Below, one piece after another: positions 3,244 through 9,195 of a stretch of 9,195 bases of DNA. The notes under the pieces are model-generated. The model was given only the letters and a program-made list of their open reading frames with translations, did no database searches and was not told the DNA's origin. The position numbers and the translations under genes were made by a program. The stretch spans positions 1-9,195 of the forward strand of contig JAZRZQ010000008.1 of assembly GCA_045601445.1 (NCBI GenBank). Direction: 5' to 3'. The stretch comes from RGIG5579 sp045601445 (GTDB lineage: Bacteria; Bacillota; Clostridia; Oscillospirales; SIG627). Within the stretch, counting starts at the first letter, position 1. The number at the start of each line of letters is the position of its first letter.

Positions 3244-5544
3244 TTATGAAAAAATGATTGTCTCTGTTTCGGAGATGATTTCGGCAGAGAGGGGAAGTAA
3301 TAGGCGCAGGTCTCCTTTTTGTGTCGGCTGCATCTTTTCGAGAGGAGTTTCCCAAAACGACGATAGAATTTGCTCTCGAGTCGCCTTCAATTTTTCTTTG
3401 TTCTTTTCTTTGGAGAGAAGATAATCGAAGCCGGCATCAATTTCTTGGCGGTAAATGTGTTTGGCCGGTTCAAAGGCGGCCTGCAGACAGTAATGGTTGC
3501 ACAGATTCTTCTTCAGCGTTGTTTCAAACGCGGGATTGACGGGTGCTGTTTTCTGAAGATCATTTAGGGTTGCCAGCATGGAAAACTCGGGATTCGCGCT
3601 CAACAATCCGATCATAATATCCATCAGCTTCGTGTACTGCGTTTTCAATTTCCCAATCTTGCGATCATCTTGTTCCGATTGCAATGCGGAAATAACAATG
3701 AGATTCAAATATCGACCGACAACGGTTCGTGCCAGATCAATGACGTCACGGTACACGAGAGGAGCGGTGTCCATTCGTATGTCAGTCGGCAATTGAAGCA
3801 ACGCGCTTTTGGCCGCTCCCTGTACGGCGGCGTACTTCTTCAGCCTTTTGGCGAAGAATTTGTGCAAAACGGGATCGTCGCTGTCATCTCTGATTAGAAA
3901 AATGGTAAGCCTTGTCCAAAGATCCAAGTGTGAGTAGGGCAGCTTTGCATAGTCTTCGTAGTTTTTTTCTTGCGGATCGCGCTGAGTTCGACTGCCCCAG
4001 TCCCCGAGCTGAATTACAGGAAGAATTGTTTTCCAGCTTTGTTCCATGGGATCGGCATAACGAGCGTAACGGGTTCGACACATTCGCTCAATGACGCCTT
4101 CGACGTGAATTGCCGTGGGATTCCAAGCGTTTTGAGACAGATACTCCAAAATAAGCGGATCGCTGTGGGAAAGCTCCGGCCAGTATATCATTCCTTGACA
4201 ATATGGGTCATCTGCCGCGATCTGAAAGCGTTCTGAAATGCGATCGTACGGGCCGCGGATTTCACTTTCCGATTCAAAGGCGTGGAAGATGCCGAAGATC
4301 CATGGAAATTTTCCGACCAGCCCCCAATTCAAAAAACTGCTTTTGGGATCTGCAACTTCGCACGTGTAATCCAAGAACACGGTTCTTTGGGGGTCCAGCT
4401 CCTTGGTAAGCTGTTGAACTTGTGATGCATGCCACCATCCGGCAAAGTCCCAAGTTGCCAGCATTAGCTTTGAATGCGGATATTTTTTGCGTATTTCTTC
4501 TGCAATTCTGCGGTAAGCTAACATTTTGAGAGCAAAATTCTTCTGCGGATCTTGGCACAAAGAGCGTTCGCCCAGACCGATCGTATGGAACAGCGAGGAG
4601 TCTCGGTCGTATTCATCGACCATCGTTTCGGTCAGCTTTGTGTAATACGACATCATTTTTTTGTTCCTGAAATCAAAAACGTTTCCGGTTTCTCCGCCTG
4701 TGTAATAGGGGATTTCCTGCGGGATAAAAGAGGGCTTTTTGGCATCCAAAAAAGCCTGCGGCGTGCGACTGTACCAGTGGGTCATAGTACCGCAGTCAAC
4801 TGGGAAGGAAAGGTCCAGCTCGCGAGCATATTGCATAATTTTTTTGCGAAGATCACCGCGGTACTCAAGCGTCCAAAAATCGGAACGGTCGTGAAATCCG
4901 TCCGCATCCATATTCTGATACCGGTCCGGATAGGGAACGTCATCGGGGAAGGCTCTTTGCCAGAGATCGTCCATTCCGATGCGGAGCATAAAGAAATTCA
5001 AGCGTTTTTTTAAGATCCACTCCAATTCCTTTTTCCAATCCTCAAAGCTCCAATGCTCTGCTTGAAATCGCTTTAATCCACGGTGAGCAAAATATCGGAT
5101 TCCGCGGTATTCGAAGCGCGGAGATTCTTGAACGCGGATGTTTTCAAGGGGGAGGGTATCGTGATGAGCAATCACGTCTCCATCCCAAAAATAGTGACAA
5201 TCGGCAAAGCGCTCAAAGTAATCGTACACGGCGTAAATGGTCGATCTGCCTCTGCCGCCTGCCAAAATCAAAACCTTTCGGTTGCCGTCGGCTTGGCTGA
5301 GCATACAGTAATCATCCGTTCCGTAACGAATGGGAAGCGACTCAAAACGAAAGGAAAGCATTTGCTCTGCGAGATAGTCGTTGACGCTGTCGGATCCGAT
5401 CACGATCAGATCGGAGATGCCGTCGTCAGCCGTTGCCATCGGCAACTCCCTTCCGGTAACCATCCGATAGGTCGATTGAAAGGCTTCTGCGGCGAAGGTG
5501 TACGCTTTCGCGGAATCGTCGGGGGCAAGAATCAATAAAGACAT
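3244..5544 (-). CDS. GH89-like glycoside hydrolase (alpha-N-acetylglucosaminidase type)
   Basis: A 766-residue protein from ATG 5544, preceded on the minus strand by AGAAGGAG; a 57-residue in-frame extension upstream crosses the promoter and is rejected. Residues 1-140 look like the small N-terminal domain found before glycosidase barrels (SDLIVIGSDS, LILAGGRGRSTIYAVYDYFERFADCHYFW). Residues 143-480 form the likely TIM barrel: WKKELEWILKKRLNFFMLRIG, then TIGLGERSL (Glu326), ATWDFAGWW, FPWIFGIFHAFES and GMIYWPELSHSDP (Glu457), then EYLSQNAWNP. The two glutamates are 131 apart, close to the spacing I recall for the catalytic pair of human NAGLU. The C-terminal helices keep YRDVIDLARTVVGRYL and MDIMIGLLSANPEF, which resemble GH89 signatures. 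GH89 enzymes release terminal alpha-linked GlcNAc. There is no signal peptide, so it probably acts inside the cell on imported oligosaccharides. It diverges from an AraC gene. A related alpha-glucuronidase-like family is the main alternative. Confidence 0.7.
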   Translation of the reverse strand: MSLLILAPDDSAKAYTFAAEAFQSTYRMVTGRELPMATADDGISDLIVIGSDSVNDYLAEQMLSFRFESLPIRYGTDDYCMLSQADGNRKVLILAGGRGRSTIYAVYDYFERFADCHYFWDGDVIAHHDTLPLENIRVQESPRFEYRGIRYFAHRGLKRFQAEHWSFEDWKKELEWILKKRLNFFMLRIGMDDLWQRAFPDDVPYPDRYQNMDADGFHDRSDFWTLEYRGDLRKKIMQYARELDLSFPVDCGTMTHWYSRTPQAFLDAKKPSFIPQEIPYYTGGETGNVFDFRNKKMMSYYTKLTETMVDEYDRDSSLFHTIGLGERSLCQDPQKNFALKMLAYRRIAEEIRKKYPHSKLMLATWDFAGWWHASQVQQLTKELDPQRTVFLDYTCEVADPKSSFLNWGLVGKFPWIFGIFHAFESESEIRGPYDRISERFQIAADDPYCQGMIYWPELSHSDPLILEYLSQNAWNPTAIHVEGVIERMCRTRYARYADPMEQSWKTILPVIQLGDWGSRTQRDPQEKNYEDYAKLPYSHLDLWTRLTIFLIRDDSDDPVLHKFFAKRLKKYAAVQGAAKSALLQLPTDIRMDTAPLVYRDVIDLARTVVGRYLNLIVISALQSEQDDRKIGKLKTQYTKLMDIMIGLLSANPEFSMLATLNDLQKTAPVNPAFETTLKKNLCNHYCLQAAFEPAKHIYRQEIDAGFDYLLSKEKNKEKLKATREQILSSFWETPLEKMQPTQKGDLRLLLPLSAEIISETETIIFS

Positions 5545-5574
5545 AAGATCTCCTTCTGCGTGTATTTTACCATA

Positions 5575-5603
5575 AGTATAAGGTGTTTTTTTCTTTGCTT
5601 CAA
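5575..5603 (-). promoter_or_regulatory. Promoter of the GH89-like gene
   Basis: On the minus strand TTGAAG (5603-5598), a 17-nt spacer, and TATACT (5580-5575) lead into the gene starting at 5544. The -35 box is imperfect, as expected for a promoter that depends on an activator. The direct repeats at 5603-5644 touch its upstream edge. Confidence 0.65.
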
Positions 5604-5644
5604 TGTGATTTTTCGCTGAAAAGATGTGATTTTCGGCACGGAAG
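5603..5644. promoter_or_regulatory. Tandem 21-bp direct repeats, candidate AraC-family operator
   Basis: ATGTGATTTT occurs at 5603 and again at 5624, with GC and AAG also matching at the same offsets, giving two adjacent 21-bp units (about 15 of 21 identical). Two helical turns between direct half-sites is the usual layout for an AraC-family activator. The proximal unit overlaps the -35 box of the GH89-like gene. The distal unit ends 9 nt before the -35 of the araC-type gene. Confidence 0.65.
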
Positions 5645-5653
5645 AAAATGGAA

Positions 5654-5682
5654 TTGACAAATGATAACGAAAAACATAAAAT
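5654..5682 (+). promoter_or_regulatory. Promoter of the AraC-family regulator
   Basis: TTGACA (5654-5659), a 17-nt spacer, and TAAAAT (5677-5682). The predicted start near 5689 leaves a very short leader that consists of little more than the ribosome binding site GGGAGGAG. Confidence 0.65.
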
Positions 5683-5701
5683 GAATTCGGGAGGAGTATT
5701 T

Positions 5702-6472
5702 ATGTTTTTTAACACAAATGATTTCAGCGCCGAAGAGATCGAGGTATTTAAGCTGACAAGAGCACCTTACCGAAGAGCGTCCCCCACCAGACCTTTCCAT
5801 GCGATATCGTTTCGTGTGGAAGGAAATGCAAAATACGAAACGACGGACCGCACGATTCAAACGGAGCAAGGAGATCTTCTTTTTGTTCCTGCCTACGTTC
5901 AATACGTGAAGGATACGAGCGAGGAGTTGTTTTACGTTGTGCACTTCAAAACGGAAGTGCCAATCGGCAATCAACTGCGCCGCCTGTCACCCGTGAATAA
6001 AAAAATCTTTGCGGAATTGTTTGAGCAGCTGTATCGGGTACGCACGGAGAAGGATTTTGGCTACGAGTACGAAACGAAGCAGCTTTTTTATCGGCTTGTT
6101 TTGTTGATCGAGCGGGAATTTTCTTCGCCTCGTCAAAATCCGATTGAGCAGGAGATCAGCAAAGCGACTTGGATGATCCACGAGTCTTTTTTGAGTCCGG
6201 AGTTTTCCGTTGGGGATTTGGTCAAGCGTATGAATATGAGCGAAACGTACTTCCGCAGGCAGTTTCAAAAGTATAAAGGCGTCAGCCCCAAGCGCTACGT
6301 GGAAGAGCTGAGACTTCAGAGTGCGCTTCAATTGCTCCGATCGGGATACTATTCGGTCACGGAGGTTGCGGATCGTTGCGGCTTTTCCGATCTCTATTAT
6401 TTCAGCGCCTTCATTAAGAGAATGACGGGAAAATCTCCGCGGGAAATACAGAAAATACAGGAGGAGGCTTGA
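5702..6472 (+). CDS. AraC-family transcriptional regulator with cupin sensor domain
   Basis: A 256-residue protein starting MFFNTNDFSAEEIEVF. The ATG at 5702 has GGGAGGAG at about 6 nt; an upstream in-frame ATG at 5648 overlaps the promoter. Residues 1-90 fit the AraC-type cupin sensor (PFHAISFRVEGNAKYET, then the 'GDLLFVPAYVQYV' strand). Residues 150-250 hold the paired helix-turn-helix: SVGDLVKRMNMSETYFRRQFQKYKGVSPKRYVEELRL and SVTEVADRCGFSDLYYFSAFIKRMTGKSPREIQ, with the family's usual GFSD..YFS..FK.. signature. It diverges from the GH89-like gene and almost certainly activates it in response to a sugar. The tandem repeats between them are the probable binding site. The inducer is unknown; a GlcNAc-containing saccharide follows from the neighbour. 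Confidence 0.92.
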   Translation: MFFNTNDFSAEEIEVFKLTRAPYRRASPTRPFHAISFRVEGNAKYETTDRTIQTEQGDLLFVPAYVQYVKDTSEELFYVVHFKTEVPIGNQLRRLSPVNKKIFAELFEQLYRVRTEKDFGYEYETKQLFYRLVLLIEREFSSPRQNPIEQEISKATWMIHESFLSPEFSVGDLVKRMNMSETYFRRQFQKYKGVSPKRYVEELRLQSALQLLRSGYYSVTEVADRCGFSDLYYFSAFIKRMTGKSPREIQKIQEEA

Positions 6473-6530
6473 CCGCTTGCGTGAGATTGTTAGGGCCGCT
6501 TCCGCCTCATCTCGGTTTTTTGACTTCCTC

Positions 6531-6559
6531 TTGCGCGCCGGACGGATTTGTGGTATCAT
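6531..6559 (+). promoter_or_regulatory. Probable promoter for the 303-aa / 452-aa gene pair
   Basis: TTGCGC (6531-6536), a 17-nt spacer, and TATCAT (6554-6559). This would give a transcript start near 6566 and a leader of about 200 nt before the gene at 6772. The -35 match is moderate. Confidence 0.5.
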
Positions 6560-6595
6560 AAAGTTGCAAACGATTGAACCCGACGCCTTTTTCGT

Positions 6596-6760
6596 GTGAA
6601 GAAATGTTCCTCGAATCCCGCCGCCTCGCTGCTCGGTGCGTATCGCGGAAAGCATCTTGTGATCGGGAACCTCTCGCCACCCCCCTACGATCGTTTTGCC
6701 GAATTTGTGATCCGAGACTTGCTGTCGGACGTGTTTTACTCCCTTGCCAAATCAGAATAA
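6596..6760 (+). CDS. Possible 54-codon leader ORF or gene remnant
   Basis: From GTG 6596 to TAA 6758-6760 this frame reads VKKCSSNPAASLLGAYRGKHLV, IGNLSPPPYDRFAEFVIRDLL and SDVFYSLAKSE. It has ordinary amino-acid composition, unlike the arginine- and cysteine-rich overlapping frame that extends the gene at 6772. Its stop codon leads straight into the ribosome binding site of the next gene (TAAGGAG, 11 nt before the ATG), as in translational coupling. No ribosome binding site is visible before the GTG, and I recognise no family. It may be a small real gene, a leader peptide, or the 3' end of a decayed gene. Confidence 0.4.
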   Translation: MKKCSSNPAASLLGAYRGKHLVIGNLSPPPYDRFAEFVIRDLLSDVFYSLAKSE

Positions 6761-6771
6761 GGAGTGATTTG

Positions 6772-7683
6772 ATGAATCGATCCGGAAAGATCCTGCGCAT
6801 CATTCTTCTGCCTGTCATTCTCGCATTTTCTTTGTCCTGTTCGGTGTTTGCAAATGCTCCCGCACCGGAGGATCACCTTACGGTCTATCTGTCGGCATTG
6901 CCGTCCGATGCCGTTTATGCCGATTTGCTCGTTCGTATGGATCCGAGTGATTCTAATTACGTTTCCGATCAACAAACGTCTTGGGACGTCCCCCCTTCCG
7001 CAGAAATACTCAGCTATTCCGAGGACGGCTACTACAGCTTCACGTTTCACTATCGCGACGCCAAGTCAAACATCATAGCGGAGAGATATAATGATACGTA
7101 CCATACCGTTACCTTTTGCAAGGGGACGGAGGAAGAAGGCTTTTTGACGCAATATGAAAAGCTTTGTATGAGTTACGGTGACGTGAAAATTGCCGTTCTG
7201 GATGAAAACTTTGATTTGATTACCGTCTCTCCCTCTTTCGTTTTACCCGAGGATGATACGCCGCGCTTCTTTTACGGCGACGTTTATTTTGAAATCGCCG
7301 CCTCTCGCGTAGACGTTCCGACCGGCTTTAATGCCTACTATACCTTGATCGGCGGCTTTGTTTCGATGCAGGTTCTGTTCTTTTCCGTTTTATTGGAGAT
7401 GCTGGTCGCGTTTTTCTTTCGTTTGAGAGGCAAAAAGCTGCTCGAGGTTTTTCTTGTCAATCTCGGCACGCAGTTTGCGATGCGCCTGCTCTATTTTGCA
7501 CTGCCGTTTTCGTATTGGATCGAAACTGCCGTGCTGGAGATTTTGGTCTATTCGGGTGAATTTTTAATCTATAAAAAGCGATGGTGTGAGATCGGAACGG
7601 GAAAAATCGTGATGTATACCATCGTTGCCAACACCATCAGCCTGCTGCTGGGCGTTTTGCTGGATTGCTATCTTCTTGCTTGA
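6772..7683 (+). CDS. Secreted-domain membrane protein of unknown function (signal peptide plus four helices)
   Basis: A 303-residue protein from ATG 6772 with AAGGAG about 8 nt upstream. Residues 1-28 are a clear signal peptide (basic MNRSGKILR, hydrophobic IILLPVILAFSLSC, then SVFANA), with cleavage probably before APAPED. Residues 29-188 are an extracytoplasmic domain with HLTVYLSALPSDAVYADLLVRM and a strand-rich YYSFTFHYRD region. Four hydrophobic segments follow (about 189-216, 223-246, 249-267, 278-302), with acidic residues inside the third (ETAVLEILVYSGEFLIY). An ANAPAP start followed by such a domain and a four-helix tail is a recurring type of uncharacterised clostridial protein, as I recall it. 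It is followed 43 nt later by the 452-aa gene and probably shares its transcript. No enzymatic motif is visible. Confidence 0.8.
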   Translation: MNRSGKILRIILLPVILAFSLSCSVFANAPAPEDHLTVYLSALPSDAVYADLLVRMDPSDSNYVSDQQTSWDVPPSAEILSYSEDGYYSFTFHYRDAKSNIIAERYNDTYHTVTFCKGTEEEGFLTQYEKLCMSYGDVKIAVLDENFDLITVSPSFVLPEDDTPRFFYGDVYFEIAASRVDVPTGFNAYYTLIGGFVSMQVLFFSVLLEMLVAFFFRLRGKKLLEVFLVNLGTQFAMRLLYFALPFSYWIETAVLEILVYSGEFLIYKKRWCEIGTGKIVMYTIVANTISLLLGVLLDCYLLA

Positions 7684-7726
7684 AAAGAAAAAAACACTTG
7701 TCAAATCAAAAAAAGGAGGCTTTGTT

Positions 7727-9085
7727 ATGGTTGCTGATTCCGAACGGCTTTATGATGAATTTTTGCAAAATTACGGTCTTGAAAAGGGACTGTATTATCA
7801 CTCGATCGAGCTGCTCGATCATCCCTTTGAGCAGATCGAAAAGGTGCAGGCGGTTCGCATCGGAGATCAGATCGTGCCGGTCTCTCCCGCCGTGGCAAAT
7901 TCGGTCAAATTCAATATCCAGTTGCATTATGCTCAAATCCAGGCCGAAAAAGAGATCAAAAAATACATCGGCAGCTATAAGGGGCTGATTCTCGATGAGG
8001 ATGACGTCAATCTGTTCTGCTTCACCGCCGAGCAGGCCGTTCTCACACATCTGCTTTGGCCCTTTCACCTTCTGACCTTTCAGGCACAGCTTGAGGAAAA
8101 GGACTTTTTCCCGCTCGCCGATATGATGGAGGGGATCGTGCTCGACACCCAAGAGGCTCTGTTCGCCTTCTTGCAGGCCGTGCTCGGCAGCACCGATCGC
8201 ATCGACGCCGCAAGAGATCGCGATATCGACCGAATGAACCGACAGACCGACGCCTGGGCGGCCAACGCTCCCGTGGAGGTCAGAGGCTCGATCCGCCGCT
8301 ACGGCAATCACATCGAGGTTGCCGCCACCGCTCGCTCCACCGTCACCTCGGGTATGGTCAATGCCGACTATCAGGCGCACAATCTTCTCGCCAATCAGAA
8401 GGCCAATCGCGAAAAGGCAACGGCACAGCGCTCCTATATGCAAACGCTGGAAAACCGATTGCTTGAGATCATCTCCTCTTACAGGAAGCTCTGGTATGAC
8501 CGCTTAAAGCAGCTCGGCAAGATCATCGGAAAGAACGTCCTGCGCGACAGCATCATCCCCGGCGATATTCTCCACCGCCCCGATCAAAAGGACAATCTCA
8601 TTGCCATCATCAAGCAGGCAAACGGCGGAATCTCCTTTGCCAACTTAAAGCGCCTGATGACCTTCTACGGTCACGATTGCGACGAATTGTTCGGCGAGCG
8701 TGTCGCGATCCGCATCAATAACAGCTTCATCAAGGATCACGAAATCGACGTCAACAGCTTTTTCTATAAATTCTACGCGTATTTTTACGACGTCGAGCAT
8801 CCCCTGGAGCACGAGGCGTTTTACAATCGCTTCCGTCAGGCAACGATGGAAACGACCCGCGCCTTCTGCCAAAAATGCAAGGAGCAACATCCCGACGTCT
8901 ACACAGCCGAGAACGACAGCAGACTTTTGACGCAGGTCAAGGGAATGATTGACGCGCTTCCCGGCATCACCGACCGTCAGCGAAACCGTATGAAGGACGA
9001 CGCCTACGCCGTATTCTACGAGGTTCTGGGCGATGCCGCCCAAAGCGAATATTACAAAAACGGCATTCCGCGATTTGAGTTTTAA
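7727..9085 (+). CDS. Large soluble protein of unknown function
   Basis: A 452-residue protein from ATG 7727 with AAGGAGG 7 nt upstream; an in-frame start at 7625 lies inside the preceding gene and is rejected. No signal peptide or membrane helix is evident, so it should be cytoplasmic. Residues 1-60 carry SERLYDEFLQNYGLEKGLYYHSIELL and a strand-like VRIGDQIVPV segment. Residues 62-160 are helical. Residues 155-262 are highly charged and helical, possibly coiled-coil (DRIDAARDRDIDRMNRQTDAW; NQKANREKATAQRSYMQTLENRLLEII). The C-terminal part holds GGISFANLKRLMTFYGHDCDELF and a CQKC pair (381-384). It follows the 303-aa membrane protein by 43 nt with no terminator between, suggesting a shared role such as a cytoplasmic partner. 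Codon use is GC-rich at third positions, matching a native chromosomal gene. I do not recognise the family. Confidence 0.8.
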   Translation: MVADSERLYDEFLQNYGLEKGLYYHSIELLDHPFEQIEKVQAVRIGDQIVPVSPAVANSVKFNIQLHYAQIQAEKEIKKYIGSYKGLILDEDDVNLFCFTAEQAVLTHLLWPFHLLTFQAQLEEKDFFPLADMMEGIVLDTQEALFAFLQAVLGSTDRIDAARDRDIDRMNRQTDAWAANAPVEVRGSIRRYGNHIEVAATARSTVTSGMVNADYQAHNLLANQKANREKATAQRSYMQTLENRLLEIISSYRKLWYDRLKQLGKIIGKNVLRDSIIPGDILHRPDQKDNLIAIIKQANGGISFANLKRLMTFYGHDCDELFGERVAIRINNSFIKDHEIDVNSFFYKFYAYFYDVEHPLEHEAFYNRFRQATMETTRAFCQKCKEQHPDVYTAENDSRLLTQVKGMIDALPGITDRQRNRMKDDAYAVFYEVLGDAAQSEYYKNGIPRFEF

Positions 9086-9095
9086 CGGGCAAAAA

Positions 9096-9129
9096 GCCAC
9101 GGTAACATTTTGTTACCGTGGCCTTTTTT
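9096..9129 (+). terminator. Strong rho-independent terminator
   Basis: A perfect 12-bp stem, GCCACGGTAACA (9096-9107) with 9111-9122, loop TTT, followed after one C by six Ts (9124-9129). It ends the 303-aa/452-aa operon 10 nt after its stop codon. Confidence 0.9.
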
Positions 9130-9180
9130 GTGACAAACGAAAAAAGCTTTGGACGAGGTTCTGTCGTATTTGATTGTCAC
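9130..9180. repeat. Short inverted repeat after the terminator
   Basis: GTGACAA (9130-9136) and TTGTCAC (9174-9180) form a 7-bp inverted repeat 37 nt apart. ACGA and TCGT lie within the interval. It may be the edge of a structured element continuing beyond the window, or chance. Confidence 0.25.
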
Positions 9181-9195
9181 CTAATAATTGATCGT

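Noticed and set aside
5545..5715. 57-residue N-terminal extension of the GH89-like protein
   Set aside because: It crosses the probable promoter and operator repeats, and the internal ATG at 5544 has an ideal ribosome binding site.
6483..6520. Terminator after the AraC gene
   Set aside because: Only a 5-bp GAGAT/ATCTC match with a long loop precedes the TTTTTT tract; too weak to call.
5987..6655. Minus-strand 222-codon frame
   Set aside because: Overlaps the well-supported AraC-family gene on the opposite strand and shows no recognisable domain.
6574..6771. 66-residue N-terminal extension of the 303-aa membrane protein
   Set aside because: It would bury the signal peptide, starts at TTG without a ribosome binding site, and has an arginine/cysteine-rich out-of-frame composition.
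7706..8443. Minus-strand 245-codon frame
   Set aside because: A shadow of the 452-aa gene. It lies fully within it and the plus-strand frame has the ribosome binding site, operon position and terminator.

Overview
The window looks like chromosomal DNA of a Gram-positive Firmicute, most likely an uncultured or gut-associated Clostridia member. The reasons are strong AGGAGG-type ribosome binding sites, near-consensus TTGACA/TATAAT promoters, frequent U-tract hairpins, small YozG-like XRE regulators and an AraC-controlled glycosidase. The species cannot be named from the sequence.

Layout. (a) 1-167: the 3' end of a four-helix-bundle (23S rRNA intervening-sequence type) protein, followed by a bidirectional terminator. 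(b) 192-1525: an AT-rich accessory cassette, with a small XRE regulator on the minus strand diverging from a 69-aa cysteine-rich protein and a 253-aa four-helix membrane protein. (c) 1526-2150: about 650 bases without a gene, crowded with secondary structure. It holds a 45-nt repeat, a terminator-like hairpin, a two-armed array of small hairpins joined by GTGATGT / ACATCAC linkers, an octamer repeat, and a second hairpin array with a different linker. (d) 2151-2927: a second cassette with a palindrome, a promoter, a 209-aa protein (XRE domain plus unknown C-terminal domain), then a second copy of the 45-nt repeat. (e) 2928-3214: gene-poor, ending in a strong hairpin. (f) 3244-6472: a GH89-like (alpha-N-acetylglucosaminidase-type) cytoplasmic glycosidase diverging from an AraC-family regulator, with tandem 21-bp direct repeats between their promoters. 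(g) 6554-9129: a promoter, a possible 54-codon leader ORF, a secreted-plus-membrane protein of 303 aa and a 452-aa soluble protein, closed by a strong terminator. Neither large protein has a function I can name.

How it fits together. The GH89/AraC pair looks like an ordinary inducible sugar-utilisation module, probably acting on an imported GlcNAc-containing oligosaccharide. The unusual part is 166-2927. Two regulator cassettes share four elements: an upstream hairpin with the same 15-nt arm (AAAAATAAGCCGTGA), a promoter with the identical decamer TCGATTTCGG placed 6 nt after TTGACA, an XRE protein of the same subfamily, and a downstream 45-nt repeat (about 39 of 45 identical by hand alignment). 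The hairpin arrays lie between the two cassettes. This suggests a modular, possibly mobile or array-building element in which regulators and their cargo are swapped between common ends. That interpretation is inference. The shared sequences and the hairpins are directly visible.
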